From the NCBI GenBank assembly GCA_002497245.1, contig DANB01000016.1, forward strand, positions 1-63,403: a DNA stretch of 63,403 bases. The letters run 5' to 3'. A program made the translations under genes and the position numbers. The notes under the pieces were generated by a model. The model did no database searches. It was not told where the DNA came from and saw nothing but the letters and a program-made list of their open reading frames with translations. Source of the DNA: Euryarchaeota archaeon UBA439. GTDB lineage: Archaea; Thermoplasmatota; Poseidoniia; Poseidoniales; Thalassarchaeaceae. Positions 1-8,567 of the stretch are shown piece after piece; the stretch's first letter is position 1, and each line of letters begins with the position of its first letter.

Positions 1-1
1 G

Positions 2-271
2 TTCAATGGAATCATGACCTCAATTGCACTTGAGACCTTCATCTTAATCAAACAGATGGGGGGAATTAGAGAAGCATTCAGAGTAGCTATTGGAATGTCT
101 CTTATTTCGATGATAGCGATGGAATCCTCGATGAATGCTACAGATATTCTAATCATGGGAGAGCCTACATTGACATGGTGGGTAATTCCGATTATGTTGT
201 TCGTAGGATTCATTACTCCATGGCCATACAACTATTGGCGTCTAAAGAAGTATGGAGTTTCATGCCATTAA
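2..271 (+). CDS. C-terminal part of a DUF4396-like membrane protein (5' end outside window)
   Basis: The reading frame is open to the left edge of the window, so the true start lies upstream; the first in-frame ATG is at 14. About 90 residues are visible, with two hydrophobic stretches and the ending FITPWPYNYWRLKK. The pattern of a TSIALETFIL helix, an SMIAMES helix and a closing P-x-N-x-W motif resembles the C-terminus of DUF4396 membrane proteins, whose function is unknown. The family match is from memory of its pattern. It ends 13 bp before the NAD synthetase start on the same strand. Confidence 0.55.
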   Translation, partial: FNGIMTSIALETFILIKQMGGIREAFRVAIGMSLISMIAMESSMNATDILIMGEPTLTWWVIPIMLFVGFITPWPYNYWRLKKYGVSCH

Positions 272-284
272 GAGAGTGATAATT

Positions 285-1058
285 ATGAGCGATTGGGATT
301 ACTTAGCTGAAGATATCTCAAATTGGATTTTGAAATATGCTGAACAAAATAATATTTCGACTCTAGTAGTTGGTGTTTCAGGAGGTATTGATTCAGCAGT
401 AACATCAACTCTTTGCGCAAAAACTGGAATTAATACAATCGTAATTAATATGCCAATTAATCAAGATGTGTCTCAATATGATCTTTCAAATCAACATATT
501 GAATGGTTGACTTCAAAGTGGAGTAATGTAGAAAGTCATATTATTGATTTAACAGAGACTTACGAGGTTTTCCATTCCAAATTAAACGATTTTAATGTTT
601 CAGAGCTTTCAATGGCTAATACTAGAGCCAGACTTAGAATGGCAACTCTTTATGCTTTAGCAGGTTCAAACAATGGTATCGTTGTAGGAACAGGAAACAA
701 GGTTGAAGACTTTGGAGTAGGATTTTTCACCAAATATGGAGATGGCGGGGTAGATATCTCGCCTATAGCGGATCTTTACAAATCAGAAGTATACTCATTA
801 GCGGAATCCTTACAGATAATTCAATCTATTCAAGATGCTTCTCCGACGGATGGGCTTTGGAGTGATGGAAGAACTGACGAAGATCAGATAGGTGCTACAT
901 ATGAAGAATTAGAATGGGCGATGAATGAAATTGAAAACCCATTACCTGAGAAGATACAGAATGAGAGACTCGCAGAAGTAATGAGAATATATTTGAAATT
1001 TAATCGAATGAATTCTCATAAAATGAACCCCATCCCTATTTTCAAGTTCAATCGTTAG
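285..1058 (+). CDS. nadE: NAD+ synthetase, ammonia-dependent
   Basis: Makes NAD+ from deamido-NAD+, ATP and ammonia, the last step of NAD synthesis in the cytoplasm. The product is about 257 residues, the usual length of the ammonia-dependent form, with no glutaminase domain. The PP-loop SGGIDSA is at about residues 32-38. The family signature GTGNKVEDFGVGFFTKYGDG is followed by DISPIADLYKSEV, and SPTDGLW lies near the C-terminus. The ATG at 285 was chosen over the one at 252 because it falls just after the upstream stop and matches where family members begin. The partner enzyme NadM lies about 26 kb away in this window. Confidence 0.95.
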   Translation: MSDWDYLAEDISNWILKYAEQNNISTLVVGVSGGIDSAVTSTLCAKTGINTIVINMPINQDVSQYDLSNQHIEWLTSKWSNVESHIIDLTETYEVFHSKLNDFNVSELSMANTRARLRMATLYALAGSNNGIVVGTGNKVEDFGVGFFTKYGDGGVDISPIADLYKSEVYSLAESLQIIQSIQDASPTDGLWSDGRTDEDQIGATYEELEWAMNEIENPLPEKIQNERLAEVMRIYLKFNRMNSHKMNPIPIFKFNR

Positions 1059-1089
1059 ATTAAAGAACAAATGATTCTATCACTCTCAT

Positions 1090-1614
1090 ATGGAATCATC
1101 CATCGGATATGCTGATAGCGGCCATAAAATGGCAGTAGAGTTTGATAGAAAAATAATTATTTATTGGTGGATGACTACTAACTTAACGCTCCTTTCAACA
1201 GTAATTGGAATACCTGTGATGATATTCTGGCTACCATTTGGCTGGATTATTCATCAAAAACAGTATGAACATATGTCGGCTGCTCTAACTGATCGTTCAG
1301 TAAATATGCGTATGGGATGGCTTTTCAAGAAACAGCAGAACATACCTCTAGACAAACTAACAGATGTTTCAATTCATGAGGGCCCAATACTCAATGCATT
1401 TGGTGTTGTTAGAATGCAATTTGAAACTGCAGGAGCCGCTCCATTCATTTTGACAGGGGTAAAAAATTCTGAAAAATTCCGCGATTTGGTATTGGAGCAG
1501 AGAGATTCTTTAGTCTCTAACCCAATTGTCAATAATTCAAATCTAGGTTCCGAGGATGTTTTTGTTGAAATTAGAGATTTATTGAAAAGTATTGATTCTA
1601 AACTTAGTGAATAA
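1090..1614 (+). CDS. Membrane-anchored PH-like (YdbS/bPH2-type) protein
   Basis: 174 residues. An N-terminal hydrophobic hairpin (about residues 25-55) is followed by a region typical of bacterial PH domains of the YdbS type: a conserved turn with ALTDRSVNMRMGWLFKKQQNIPLDKLTDVSI, where a basic strand leads into an LDKLTDV motif, then VRMQFETAG. The C-terminal 40 residues are a short charged helix. Such proteins sit at the cytoplasmic face of the membrane and their role is unclear. It starts 31 bp after nadE on the same strand. Family assignment is by motif; the function is unknown. Confidence 0.7.
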   Translation: MESSIGYADSGHKMAVEFDRKIIIYWWMTTNLTLLSTVIGIPVMIFWLPFGWIIHQKQYEHMSAALTDRSVNMRMGWLFKKQQNIPLDKLTDVSIHEGPILNAFGVVRMQFETAGAAPFILTGVKNSEKFRDLVLEQRDSLVSNPIVNNSNLGSEDVFVEIRDLLKSIDSKLSE

Positions 1615-2184
1615 TTACCAAGGAAATTTCACAGACCAAATTATTAGGTCATTTAGTATACATTGTATAGAAATCATAAATGCACCTAATATCATTAATT
1701 CTGAGCTCTGAACTCCGTCAAGATATGCGCTATAAGCCAGTAATCCTAACATTATGTTTCCAATTGAAGTCAATAATAATGTTCCAATTACTATTATTGG
1801 AGTCCATGAATATTCATTTGATAAATGAAATGATGTGCTTTCAAGCCACAAAGCTGAAGGTATCAAGAATAGAACGTATGCAAGTAGTAACCTTTCCATA
1901 CCTGAGCCATCAGAATCTGACCAGGGCCATCTTAGATTTTCTAATTCTAATATCTCTAGTTGGAATAAGGCAATCCACCAGTAAATCAGGTATCCTAGGG
2001 CTGCAACAAACATAAATGGCACAATATATCTCTGCCATGAATCTGGAATTCCTCCCCATAATTTCATCGGATCCGTTGATTTTGAAACACCGTAAACATA
2101 TGATAAAAGTACAATCAAACCACTAACAATTGTAAAAATCCGTATAAAGTCTCTCGATACGTCCATGTTTATCGTAGAAGACAA
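1615..2184 (-). CDS. Predicted five- to six-helix membrane protein, unknown function
   Basis: 189 residues with hydrophobic helices near residues 13-35, 50-72, 95-112, 128-150 and 160-185. No family is recognised. It is convergent with the PH-like gene and abuts it exactly: that stop ends at 1614 and this one begins at 1615. It is divergent from the SOUL gene. A second in-frame ATG at 2166 is an alternative start. Confidence 0.6.
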   Translation of the reverse strand: MSSTINMDVSRDFIRIFTIVSGLIVLLSYVYGVSKSTDPMKLWGGIPDSWQRYIVPFMFVAALGYLIYWWIALFQLEILELENLRWPWSDSDGSGMERLLLAYVLFLIPSALWLESTSFHLSNEYSWTPIIVIGTLLLTSIGNIMLGLLAYSAYLDGVQSSELMILGAFMISIQCILNDLIIWSVKFPW

Positions 2185-2251
2185 TCATTCATAATGAATT
2201 GTTCATCAATGTATTACAAAGTACCAATACCAAAGACTTCCCCCAAAGTTC

Positions 2252-2809
2252 ATGGTTGAAACTTTGGAGGAGCCCAAGTATCAATTAATTAGTGATTATG
2301 AAGATTTTGAGATCCGACTCTACAGCGAAGTTATTCAAGCCCAAGTTTCTAGAGAAATCGGGAAAAATTTTACTCCCTCAAATAACTTTAGAATTATAGC
2401 CGGATATATTTTTGGAAACAATAAATCTAACGAAAAAATTGCTATGACTTCTCCGGTGGAAATGTGGGATAATAAATCAACTATGAATATGGCATTTACT
2501 ATGCCTTCAGAATATAGTTTTACGAATTTACCCGAACCTAATGATTCAAAAGTTAAAATCGTTAAGGTTCCTGAGAGATTAGTTGCAGTAAAGAGATTTT
2601 CAGGCTTTTACGGTTCTAAGAAAGTAAGTAAAATAGTCAGAAAACTGAATAAATCATTAATAGAAAGAAGTTTCAAACCTAATGGAGGTTATATTCTAGC
2701 AGTTTATGACCCCCCCACTAGGTTACCATTTCTCAGAAGGAACGAGATTTTAATCCCGATTAAAGAAATAAGTTATTCAGAAGAAATAGGTTCAGGGGAG
2801 TTATTATGA
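2252..2809 (+). CDS. SOUL family heme-binding protein
   Basis: 185 residues. The family pattern is clear: an N-terminal EEPKYQLISDYEDFEIRLYS segment, the mid-protein NEKIAMTSPVEMW motif, MAFTMPSEY, and a late VAVKRFSGFY strand. SOUL proteins bind heme or tetrapyrroles and occur in eukaryotes, bacteria and some archaea. There is no signal peptide, so it is probably cytoplasmic. It overlaps the methyltransferase gene by 4 bp, so the two are likely cotranscribed. The ligand in this organism is not known. Confidence 0.9.
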   Translation: MVETLEEPKYQLISDYEDFEIRLYSEVIQAQVSREIGKNFTPSNNFRIIAGYIFGNNKSNEKIAMTSPVEMWDNKSTMNMAFTMPSEYSFTNLPEPNDSKVKIVKVPERLVAVKRFSGFYGSKKVSKIVRKLNKSLIERSFKPNGGYILAVYDPPTRLPFLRRNEILIPIKEISYSEEIGSGELL

Positions 2810-3522
2810 GCATGCAGAGATGTGGTGAGGATGAAGTCTTGACATCTATTGAAGATGGTGAAGATGTTAGTTTAATTTTAATAAAAAGAGATACTCAATC
2901 ACCACTAATTAGTAAGATATTGAATTATGCTGATGAATTAGCGATTAAAGTGATTTATGGTTCAGAAAATGATTTATGGCGTATGTCCAGATCTACTTCA
3001 AATGGTATCCCTGACGTTCTATGTTTAGTTGGCCGTAATCCTGAATCCTCATTGAAGGAGGTACTATCCAAAGGGGGATTAGTCTGGTTGCTTGCAGGTG
3101 CATCTTACCCAGTTAATATTGGCTTTTGCATAAGAACTGCTGAAGTTTCAGGTGCTGATGCCGTAATCATCGATGCTGAATTAAATAATCAAGAAAGAAG
3201 TGCAGCAAAACGAGCATCAATGAAGGCTCACAGATTCTTACCTGTTTTTTGGACTTCCGGCCTAGAGTCGATATTAATGGCTAAGGAACATGGATTTAGA
3301 ATAATCTCAGTAGAAGACGTTGGCGATTCTGCTCCATGGGATATTGATATGACCGGAGATATTGTTTTAATTGTAGGTGGGGAGAGAAACGGCATCTCTG
3401 AAAAAATTTTAGCACAGTCGGATGAAATTATTAGAATTCCAATGTCTGGTTTTGTTCCTTCGTTTAATTTACAGGCTCCATTAAGTTATGTTGCCATAGA
3501 GGCTCAGAGACAGAGAAGTTGA
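2806..3522 (+). CDS. TrmH/SpoU-family RNA 2'-O-methyltransferase
   Basis: 238 residues. The C-terminal half has the SPOUT knot motifs: NIGFCIRTAEVSGADAVI (motif 1), LIVGGERNGI (motif 2) and IPMSGFVPSFNLQAPLSYVA (motif 3, with S-x-N-L). The N-terminal part looks like an RNA-binding extension. It should methylate a ribose in tRNA or rRNA using S-adenosylmethionine; the target cannot be told from sequence. The ATG at 2806 overlaps the SOUL stop and has GGGGAG five bases upstream, supporting this start over the ATG at 2812. Confidence 0.88.
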   Translation: MSMQRCGEDEVLTSIEDGEDVSLILIKRDTQSPLISKILNYADELAIKVIYGSENDLWRMSRSTSNGIPDVLCLVGRNPESSLKEVLSKGGLVWLLAGASYPVNIGFCIRTAEVSGADAVIIDAELNNQERSAAKRASMKAHRFLPVFWTSGLESILMAKEHGFRIISVEDVGDSAPWDIDMTGDIVLIVGGERNGISEKILAQSDEIIRIPMSGFVPSFNLQAPLSYVAIEAQRQRS

Positions 3523-3542
3523 TTATTTTCTTAATTTTACCT

Positions 3543-3554
3543 TTATGATTTATT
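3543..3554 (+). promoter_or_regulatory. TATA-like element for the acnX-tgtA unit
   Basis: TTTATGATTTAT lies about 25-30 bp upstream of the first in-frame start codons (GTG 3573, ATG 3579). This is the spacing expected for an archaeal TATA box driving a leaderless or nearly leaderless transcript. No ribosome binding site is evident before the start. Confidence 0.4.
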
Positions 3555-3578
3555 GAGTCTCTGTACTACCCAGTGATT

Positions 3579-5324
3579 ATGAATGTACCAAGCGAGTTAA
3601 TTTCGATGCTCGTCGGCGAACATGGTACAACTAAACAGAAAGCAGCCAGACTTGTCATAGACCTTGCATCTAGTGCGGGAGCAACTGACTTCGTCCGCTG
3701 TGAGCATTCCCACGTTTCGGGAGTAAGTGTAATTACTGGCGGACATGGGCTTCGTCGCTTTCTTTCAGATTTAGCTGGAGACGATAGAGGAACTGTTTCA
3801 ATACCCACCACTCTTAATTCAGCCGGCTGCGATAGAGAAAAAATGGAAGAGATGGAAATAGATTATCCAGACTTTTTGAAATACCAATTTGAAATAATTG
3901 ATGCTTATAATAATCTCGGAATTGATGCAACCTTATCCTGCACACCTTACGACAGAGGTATCGATTTAGCAGAAGGAATAGGTTCTTGGGCAGAATCCAA
4001 TGCAGTTTGTTTCTCTAATTCCTATACTTCTTTGATTACGAATAGAGAATCCGGTTTATCTGCGTTAGCAACAGCATTGACCGGGTGGGCCCCTCTTTGG
4101 GGACTCCATATCGAAAAAAATCGAGTTCCTAATATTCATGTCGTAGTTGAATGTTCAATGGATAATATTTCTGATTGGAGTGTATTAGGAGATTGGATTG
4201 GAAAGCAGATAAGACCTGAATGGAGAATGCCATGGGGGATGATGCCTCACATTTCTGGTCTTCCTAAACATGCGACTTTTGAAATGAGAAAAGCGTTGAC
4301 TGCAGCAGCAGCAAATTATGGTTGTCCAATGCTTTGGGCCGATGGTCATACTGTTAAACCACCAATTATTGATAATTATGAAGGAGAATTAGTATTTACA
4401 GAAAATGATTTACAACTCCGATATCATGAATTATCTCCGAAAGGTATTGTTGATCTTGTGGTAATTGGTTGCCCACAAGCTAGCGTTGGAGAAGTCAGAA
4501 CAACAGCATCTTATGTCCGTTCTAAGATGGAAAACGGCGAAACTATTCCCGATAAGCGCCTATGGATATTTACTAGTGGCCATAATTATGACATTCTAGA
4601 GTCTGATGGAACCATAGACTTGCTAGAAGAAGCAGGTGCATTAGTATTGAAAGATACATGTCCAGAAGTAACACCGTATAACAGAAATAAGTTTAATCAT
4701 ATTCTTACTAATTCTCTCAAAGCCGAACATTATTTGACTTCTGGATTGAATAAAATGCCAACGAGTGTTTCAACAATCTCTGAATGTGTAAATCATGCAT
4801 TTAATCCCAATTTAATTAACAGTCCAAGGCCAACGTTAGAATCAACTAAAGTCAAACCAATGTTTTCTAATAAGGAGCACAGAAATGGTTCCTTGGAGAT
4901 AAATGGTAAGAGTCTCCCCAGCCAAAAAGAATGGTCTATAGAAGGGCGTGCCCTAGTAACTGATGTCCCAATAACATATCTTGGATACGTAAATAGGGAT
5001 ACTGGAGTAATTGAAGAGAGAGGACATCCATTAGACGGTATAGCAATAGAAGATACTATTTTGATATATCCAAAAGGTTCTGGGTCAACCGTTGCTCCGT
5101 TTGTATTAATGGGGTTGATATACACCGGTAAAGGTCCTAAGGCAATAATAAATTGCGATGTTTGCCCACTAACTTTACCTGCTGCTTCCTTGCTAAATGT
5201 CCCTTACGCTCATGGATTTGAACTAAATCCTACATTGGAAGTAAATACAGGAGACTACGTCTCAATCAAACTTAATGAAGAAGTTGTTAGTCTTTCAGTT
5301 ATATCTCGTGTAAGCGAGGATTGA
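3579..5324 (+). CDS. Aconitase X, fused large and small (swivel) subunits; probable phosphomevalonate dehydratase
   Basis: 581 residues from ATG 3579 (GTG 3573 possible). Residues 1-410 are the AcnX large domain (DUF521), with likely Fe-S cysteines C121 (CTPY), C298 (GCPQAS) and C361 (DTCP) and the TNSLKAEHY motif. After a 45-residue polar linker, residues 456-581 form the swivel domain (DUF126) with PKGSGSTVAPFVL. In archaea this family includes mevalonate-5-phosphate dehydratase of the archaeal mevalonate route to isoprenoids, normally encoded as two separate subunits. Bacterial AcnX proteins can act on hydroxyproline, so substrate is inferred from the archaeal setting. Overlaps tgtA at the stop/start. 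Confidence 0.87.
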   Translation: MNVPSELISMLVGEHGTTKQKAARLVIDLASSAGATDFVRCEHSHVSGVSVITGGHGLRRFLSDLAGDDRGTVSIPTTLNSAGCDREKMEEMEIDYPDFLKYQFEIIDAYNNLGIDATLSCTPYDRGIDLAEGIGSWAESNAVCFSNSYTSLITNRESGLSALATALTGWAPLWGLHIEKNRVPNIHVVVECSMDNISDWSVLGDWIGKQIRPEWRMPWGMMPHISGLPKHATFEMRKALTAAAANYGCPMLWADGHTVKPPIIDNYEGELVFTENDLQLRYHELSPKGIVDLVVIGCPQASVGEVRTTASYVRSKMENGETIPDKRLWIFTSGHNYDILESDGTIDLLEEAGALVLKDTCPEVTPYNRNKFNHILTNSLKAEHYLTSGLNKMPTSVSTISECVNHAFNPNLINSPRPTLESTKVKPMFSNKEHRNGSLEINGKSLPSQKEWSIEGRALVTDVPITYLGYVNRDTGVIEERGHPLDGIAIEDTILIYPKGSGSTVAPFVLMGLIYTGKGPKAIINCDVCPLTLPAASLLNVPYAHGFELNPTLEVNTGDYVSIKLNEEVVSLSVISRVSED

Positions 5325-7492
5325 TGACTGATAGTTGCTCCAGTCATGTTGTGAATACACGACCCAATCCTGACCCCTGTCGCCCTCAAGACAGAGGTAA
5401 GTTTGAAATTTTACAAAAAGATGGTTCCGCTAGAATTGGACGTTTACATACAAATCATGGCATGCTCAACACTCCGATGTTACTACCTGTTGTCAATCCT
5501 AATATTAGGACCATTGAACCTAGGGAAATGTGGGAAAAATATCGAGTTGATGGATTAATTACGAATTCTTATGTGATTTGGAAACATGATGATTTAAGTG
5601 AATCTGCATTAGAGAATGGGGTACATGAACTAATTAACTTCCCTGGAGTTATAGTTACTGATTCCGGAACTTTTCAGTCATATGTTTATGGCGATGTAGA
5701 AGTTGGTGTAGAGGAGATTATCAATTTCCAAAGAGATATTGGCGTAGATATTGGAACCATGCTCGATGTTTTTGGTAGACCAGAAATGAGTCGAGAAGAA
5801 ATAGAGTCTGCTGTAGAAATTACTGCAGACAGGGCTCCAATTTCATTAGATTTAGCTGGAGATGATTTACTATTGAACGGGCCTATTCAAGGAGGTCTTC
5901 ATGATGATTTAAGGGCGTTAGCAGGCAAATTAATGGGTGAAGTTAATGGCACTAATGGAGGATTTACTATTCATCCAATAGGGGGCATAGTTCCTTTAAT
6001 GGAAAATCAGAGATATAAGGATCTTTTTCGAATACTTCTATCTGCCAAATCCACTCTCCCTCCAGATAGGCCAATTCATTTGTTTGGATGTGGTCATCCA
6101 TTACTATTCCCAATGTCAATAGCATTGGGAGTAGATATTTTTGACTCTGCTGCTTACGCACTTTTTGCTCGAGGAAACCGTTTACTAACACCTACTGGAA
6201 CAGTTCGTTTGGATGAGATTACTGAATGGCCCTGCAACTCTTCTGAATTATTTAAGTGGACTCCAGAGGAGGTCAGATCATTGGATAGTAAGGAACGTGA
6301 GAAAGTTCTAGCTAGACATAATCTAGAAGTCACTCAATCAGAGTTGGCTCGCTGCCGTGAATCAATTAGAAACGGTAAGATTTGGCAGTTAGCAGAAGAA
6401 AGAAGCCATTCTTCGGCTCAATTGAGGGAGGCATTCCTTTGGGTTCTTGATCAATTAGAAGATCCTGATGATGGCCCTGTTGGAGTTTCATCATTAAGGA
6501 TGATTTCTTCTACTAATCCTGTTAGAAAGGGTGGTGAAAATCTAGTAGAAGATATTGATGATAGGCCGCATATTCTTCACTTTAAATCTCTACTTGCATT
6601 AAGGTGGAGAATACCAGGTTCTTGGTGGGATGGCTCTCTAAGTGATCCTAAAAGAATAGTCATAATTGAAGGTGCTAGCCCTCCTTGGCGAGATAGCTCA
6701 CTACACACTATAGTTTCTCTATTAGAGGAAATTCCTGAGTCAATAATACTTATCTCTACTCCAATAGGGTTGATTCCTTACAGCTTAGAAGATGTATCTC
6801 CTTGGTCTCATATTGATGGTTCTGACGACATATGGGATTCTCCACTAGATGAAAATGAGATTTTTGACGAACTAATCGAATTAGAATTATCTCACATACC
6901 ATTCATTAGAATCACACCAGGTCCCATTTCTGAAACTGAAAATAGAAAAATAGAGGAAATTTATGATTGGATTGATAGATGTTCTATAGTTGATAAACTA
7001 TCAGTTCTAAACGGCTTATCCCCGTCTTTAGGTTGTAAGTTGACCATTGGGATGAATACTCGCAAGTCAAAAACAAGAAGGATGGTCAATGTTTATTCAG
7101 ATGATTTACATATTATTTCTCCCAGATTGAATGATGGTGGTATTTCTCTAACTCTAAATGGTGCTAAAATGATTAACGATTTATCTCCGGGAACACCAAT
7201 TCATTTCGGAGTAAAGTATGAAGGTGATGAATTAGATCATCCAGGTATTGCTAAGGTTATGATAGTAGATGATGCAATTCCATTTGTCGGTCAAGGTAAG
7301 AATGTCATGCAAGGTTATGTGTTAGGAGCAGATCCACATCTAATTCCTGGTCAGCCATGTCTAGTTGTAGATTCGAATGGAAGATTAGTAGCTCATGGTA
7401 TACCTATGACTACCGCAAGAGAGATGGCATTTTTGACAAAAGGAATTGCAGTAAGAATACGAGATGGAGCATTAAAAGATAAGAAGAATTAA
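5324..7492 (+). CDS. tgtA: Archaeosine tRNA-guanine transglycosylase (with PUA domain)
   Basis: 722 residues. Exchanges guanine-15 of tRNA for preQ0, the first tRNA step of archaeosine formation. The catalytic domain (about 25-370) has VTDSGTFQ, whose D113 is the probable nucleophile equivalent, and FGCGHPLLFPMSIALGVDIFDSAAY with the second key Asp. The C-terminal 80 residues, with GKNVMQGYVLGADP, form the PUA tRNA-binding domain. The zinc loop is degenerate: of the usual three cysteines plus histidine only C304 and H332 remain (correct 28-residue spacing), with S306 and L309 at the other two sites. ATG 5324 overlaps the acnX TGA. Confidence 0.93.
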   Translation: MTDSCSSHVVNTRPNPDPCRPQDRGKFEILQKDGSARIGRLHTNHGMLNTPMLLPVVNPNIRTIEPREMWEKYRVDGLITNSYVIWKHDDLSESALENGVHELINFPGVIVTDSGTFQSYVYGDVEVGVEEIINFQRDIGVDIGTMLDVFGRPEMSREEIESAVEITADRAPISLDLAGDDLLLNGPIQGGLHDDLRALAGKLMGEVNGTNGGFTIHPIGGIVPLMENQRYKDLFRILLSAKSTLPPDRPIHLFGCGHPLLFPMSIALGVDIFDSAAYALFARGNRLLTPTGTVRLDEITEWPCNSSELFKWTPEEVRSLDSKEREKVLARHNLEVTQSELARCRESIRNGKIWQLAEERSHSSAQLREAFLWVLDQLEDPDDGPVGVSSLRMISSTNPVRKGGENLVEDIDDRPHILHFKSLLALRWRIPGSWWDGSLSDPKRIVIIEGASPPWRDSSLHTIVSLLEEIPESIILISTPIGLIPYSLEDVSPWSHIDGSDDIWDSPLDENEIFDELIELELSHIPFIRITPGPISETENRKIEEIYDWIDRCSIVDKLSVLNGLSPSLGCKLTIGMNTRKSKTRRMVNVYSDDLHIISPRLNDGGISLTLNGAKMINDLSPGTPIHFGVKYEGDELDHPGIAKVMIVDDAIPFVGQGKNVMQGYVLGADPHLIPGQPCLVVDSNGRLVAHGIPMTTAREMAFLTKGIAVRIRDGALKDKKN

Positions 7493-7526
7493 TCAGGTCT
7501 TGTAGGGGATTAATTCAAGAACGTGA

Positions 7527-7533
7527 TTTATAA
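7527..7533 (+). promoter_or_regulatory. TATA box for the ABC exporter operon
   Basis: TTTATAA is centred about 39 bp before the ATG at 7569, in the only gap of this stretch. With the usual spacing of about 26 bp, transcription would start near 7556 and give a leader of about a dozen bases containing GAAGG. Confidence 0.45.
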
Positions 7534-7568
7534 CGAAGTTATGACACTCGCAGTGCGAAGGCGATTTT

Positions 7569-8567
7569 ATGAGTTCTATTTCTTCTAATAAATTGGTTAT
7601 TGAAACTGTAGACTTAGTAAAAATGTACGGCCCTCATGTTGCCTTAGAAGGCCTTAATCTTAAATTAGAATCAGGTGCTATTGGAATTCTAGGACCTAAT
7701 GGTGCTGGTAAATCTACTTTTTTCAAATGTATTTTAGGTCTTATTACAACTACATCTGGACAGGGCAAGGTTCTAGGTTATGATATTAAGACTCAGGGCG
7801 ATATTATTCGCTCTAGAATTGGATATATGCCTGAATATGACTCATTGGACCCAGAATTAACAGCTATTGACCAAGTACGTTATTCTGGAGAATTAATTGG
7901 TATGAATCCTGCACATGCTACACAAAGAGCTCATGAAGTATTGGAATATGTGGGTCTTAAAGATCAGAGATATAGGAAAATAGAAACATTTAGTACTGGA
8001 ATGAAACAAGCTGCTAAATTGGCCTGTGCTTTAATTCATGATCCTGAAATATTGATATGTGATGAACCAACAAATGGGCTAGATCAACGTTCAAGAGAAT
8101 TCATGTTACAGACACTAAGAAATACTGTACAGCAAGGAAATAGGACTGTATTAATGAGCGGACATGTAATGGATGATATTCAGGAAGTTTGCGATAGTAT
8201 TGTAATGATATATAAGGGCAAAATAGTAGTTCATAGTCGAATTGAGGAGTTGGCAAGACAAGTTGATGAAGAGATAGAAATTTCTGTATGGGGTGGTTCT
8301 TCTAGGATGCAAGAATCATTGGAATCTCGAGGCCTATCTGTTCGTCGTTTAGGCAGGATTATTAGAATCAAAGTCGAATCAGAAGACACGATCTCCGTTA
8401 TCTTAGAATGTGCGGTAGAGAGTGGAGTACAGGTCCGTAAGATGGGCGAATACGAACCTGACTTAGAAGATATTTTCTTGCTAATCATGGATAAGTTAGG
8501 TGCTGAAGTGAAGACAACCTCTGACTTGATGACTTCGGAACATACCGGAGGTACAAACAATGACTGA
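7569..8567 (+). CDS. ABC-2 type exporter, ATP-binding protein (first copy)
   Basis: 332 residues. Walker A GPNGAGKST lies near residue 39, the signature is FSTGMKQAAKLA (TGM in place of the usual SGG-type core), and Walker B/D-loop is LICDEPTNGLD. A C-terminal extension of about 100 residues follows the nucleotide-binding fold, as in ABC-2/NatA-like exporters. It should power the permease encoded immediately downstream, with which it overlaps by 8 bp. The substrate is unknown; family members export lipids, drugs, antibiotics or ions, or act in surface assembly. Confidence 0.92.
   Translation: MSSISSNKLVIETVDLVKMYGPHVALEGLNLKLESGAIGILGPNGAGKSTFFKCILGLITTTSGQGKVLGYDIKTQGDIIRSRIGYMPEYDSLDPELTAIDQVRYSGELIGMNPAHATQRAHEVLEYVGLKDQRYRKIETFSTGMKQAAKLACALIHDPEILICDEPTNGLDQRSREFMLQTLRNTVQQGNRTVLMSGHVMDDIQEVCDSIVMIYKGKIVVHSRIEELARQVDEEIEISVWGGSSRMQESLESRGLSVRRLGRIIRIKVESEDTISVILECAVESGVQVRKMGEYEPDLEDIFLLIMDKLGAEVKTTSDLMTSEHTGGTNND

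Noticed and set aside
1680..2015. 111-residue plus-strand ORF
   Set aside because: Lies wholly antisense to the membrane-protein gene at 1615-2184 and has no recognisable features.
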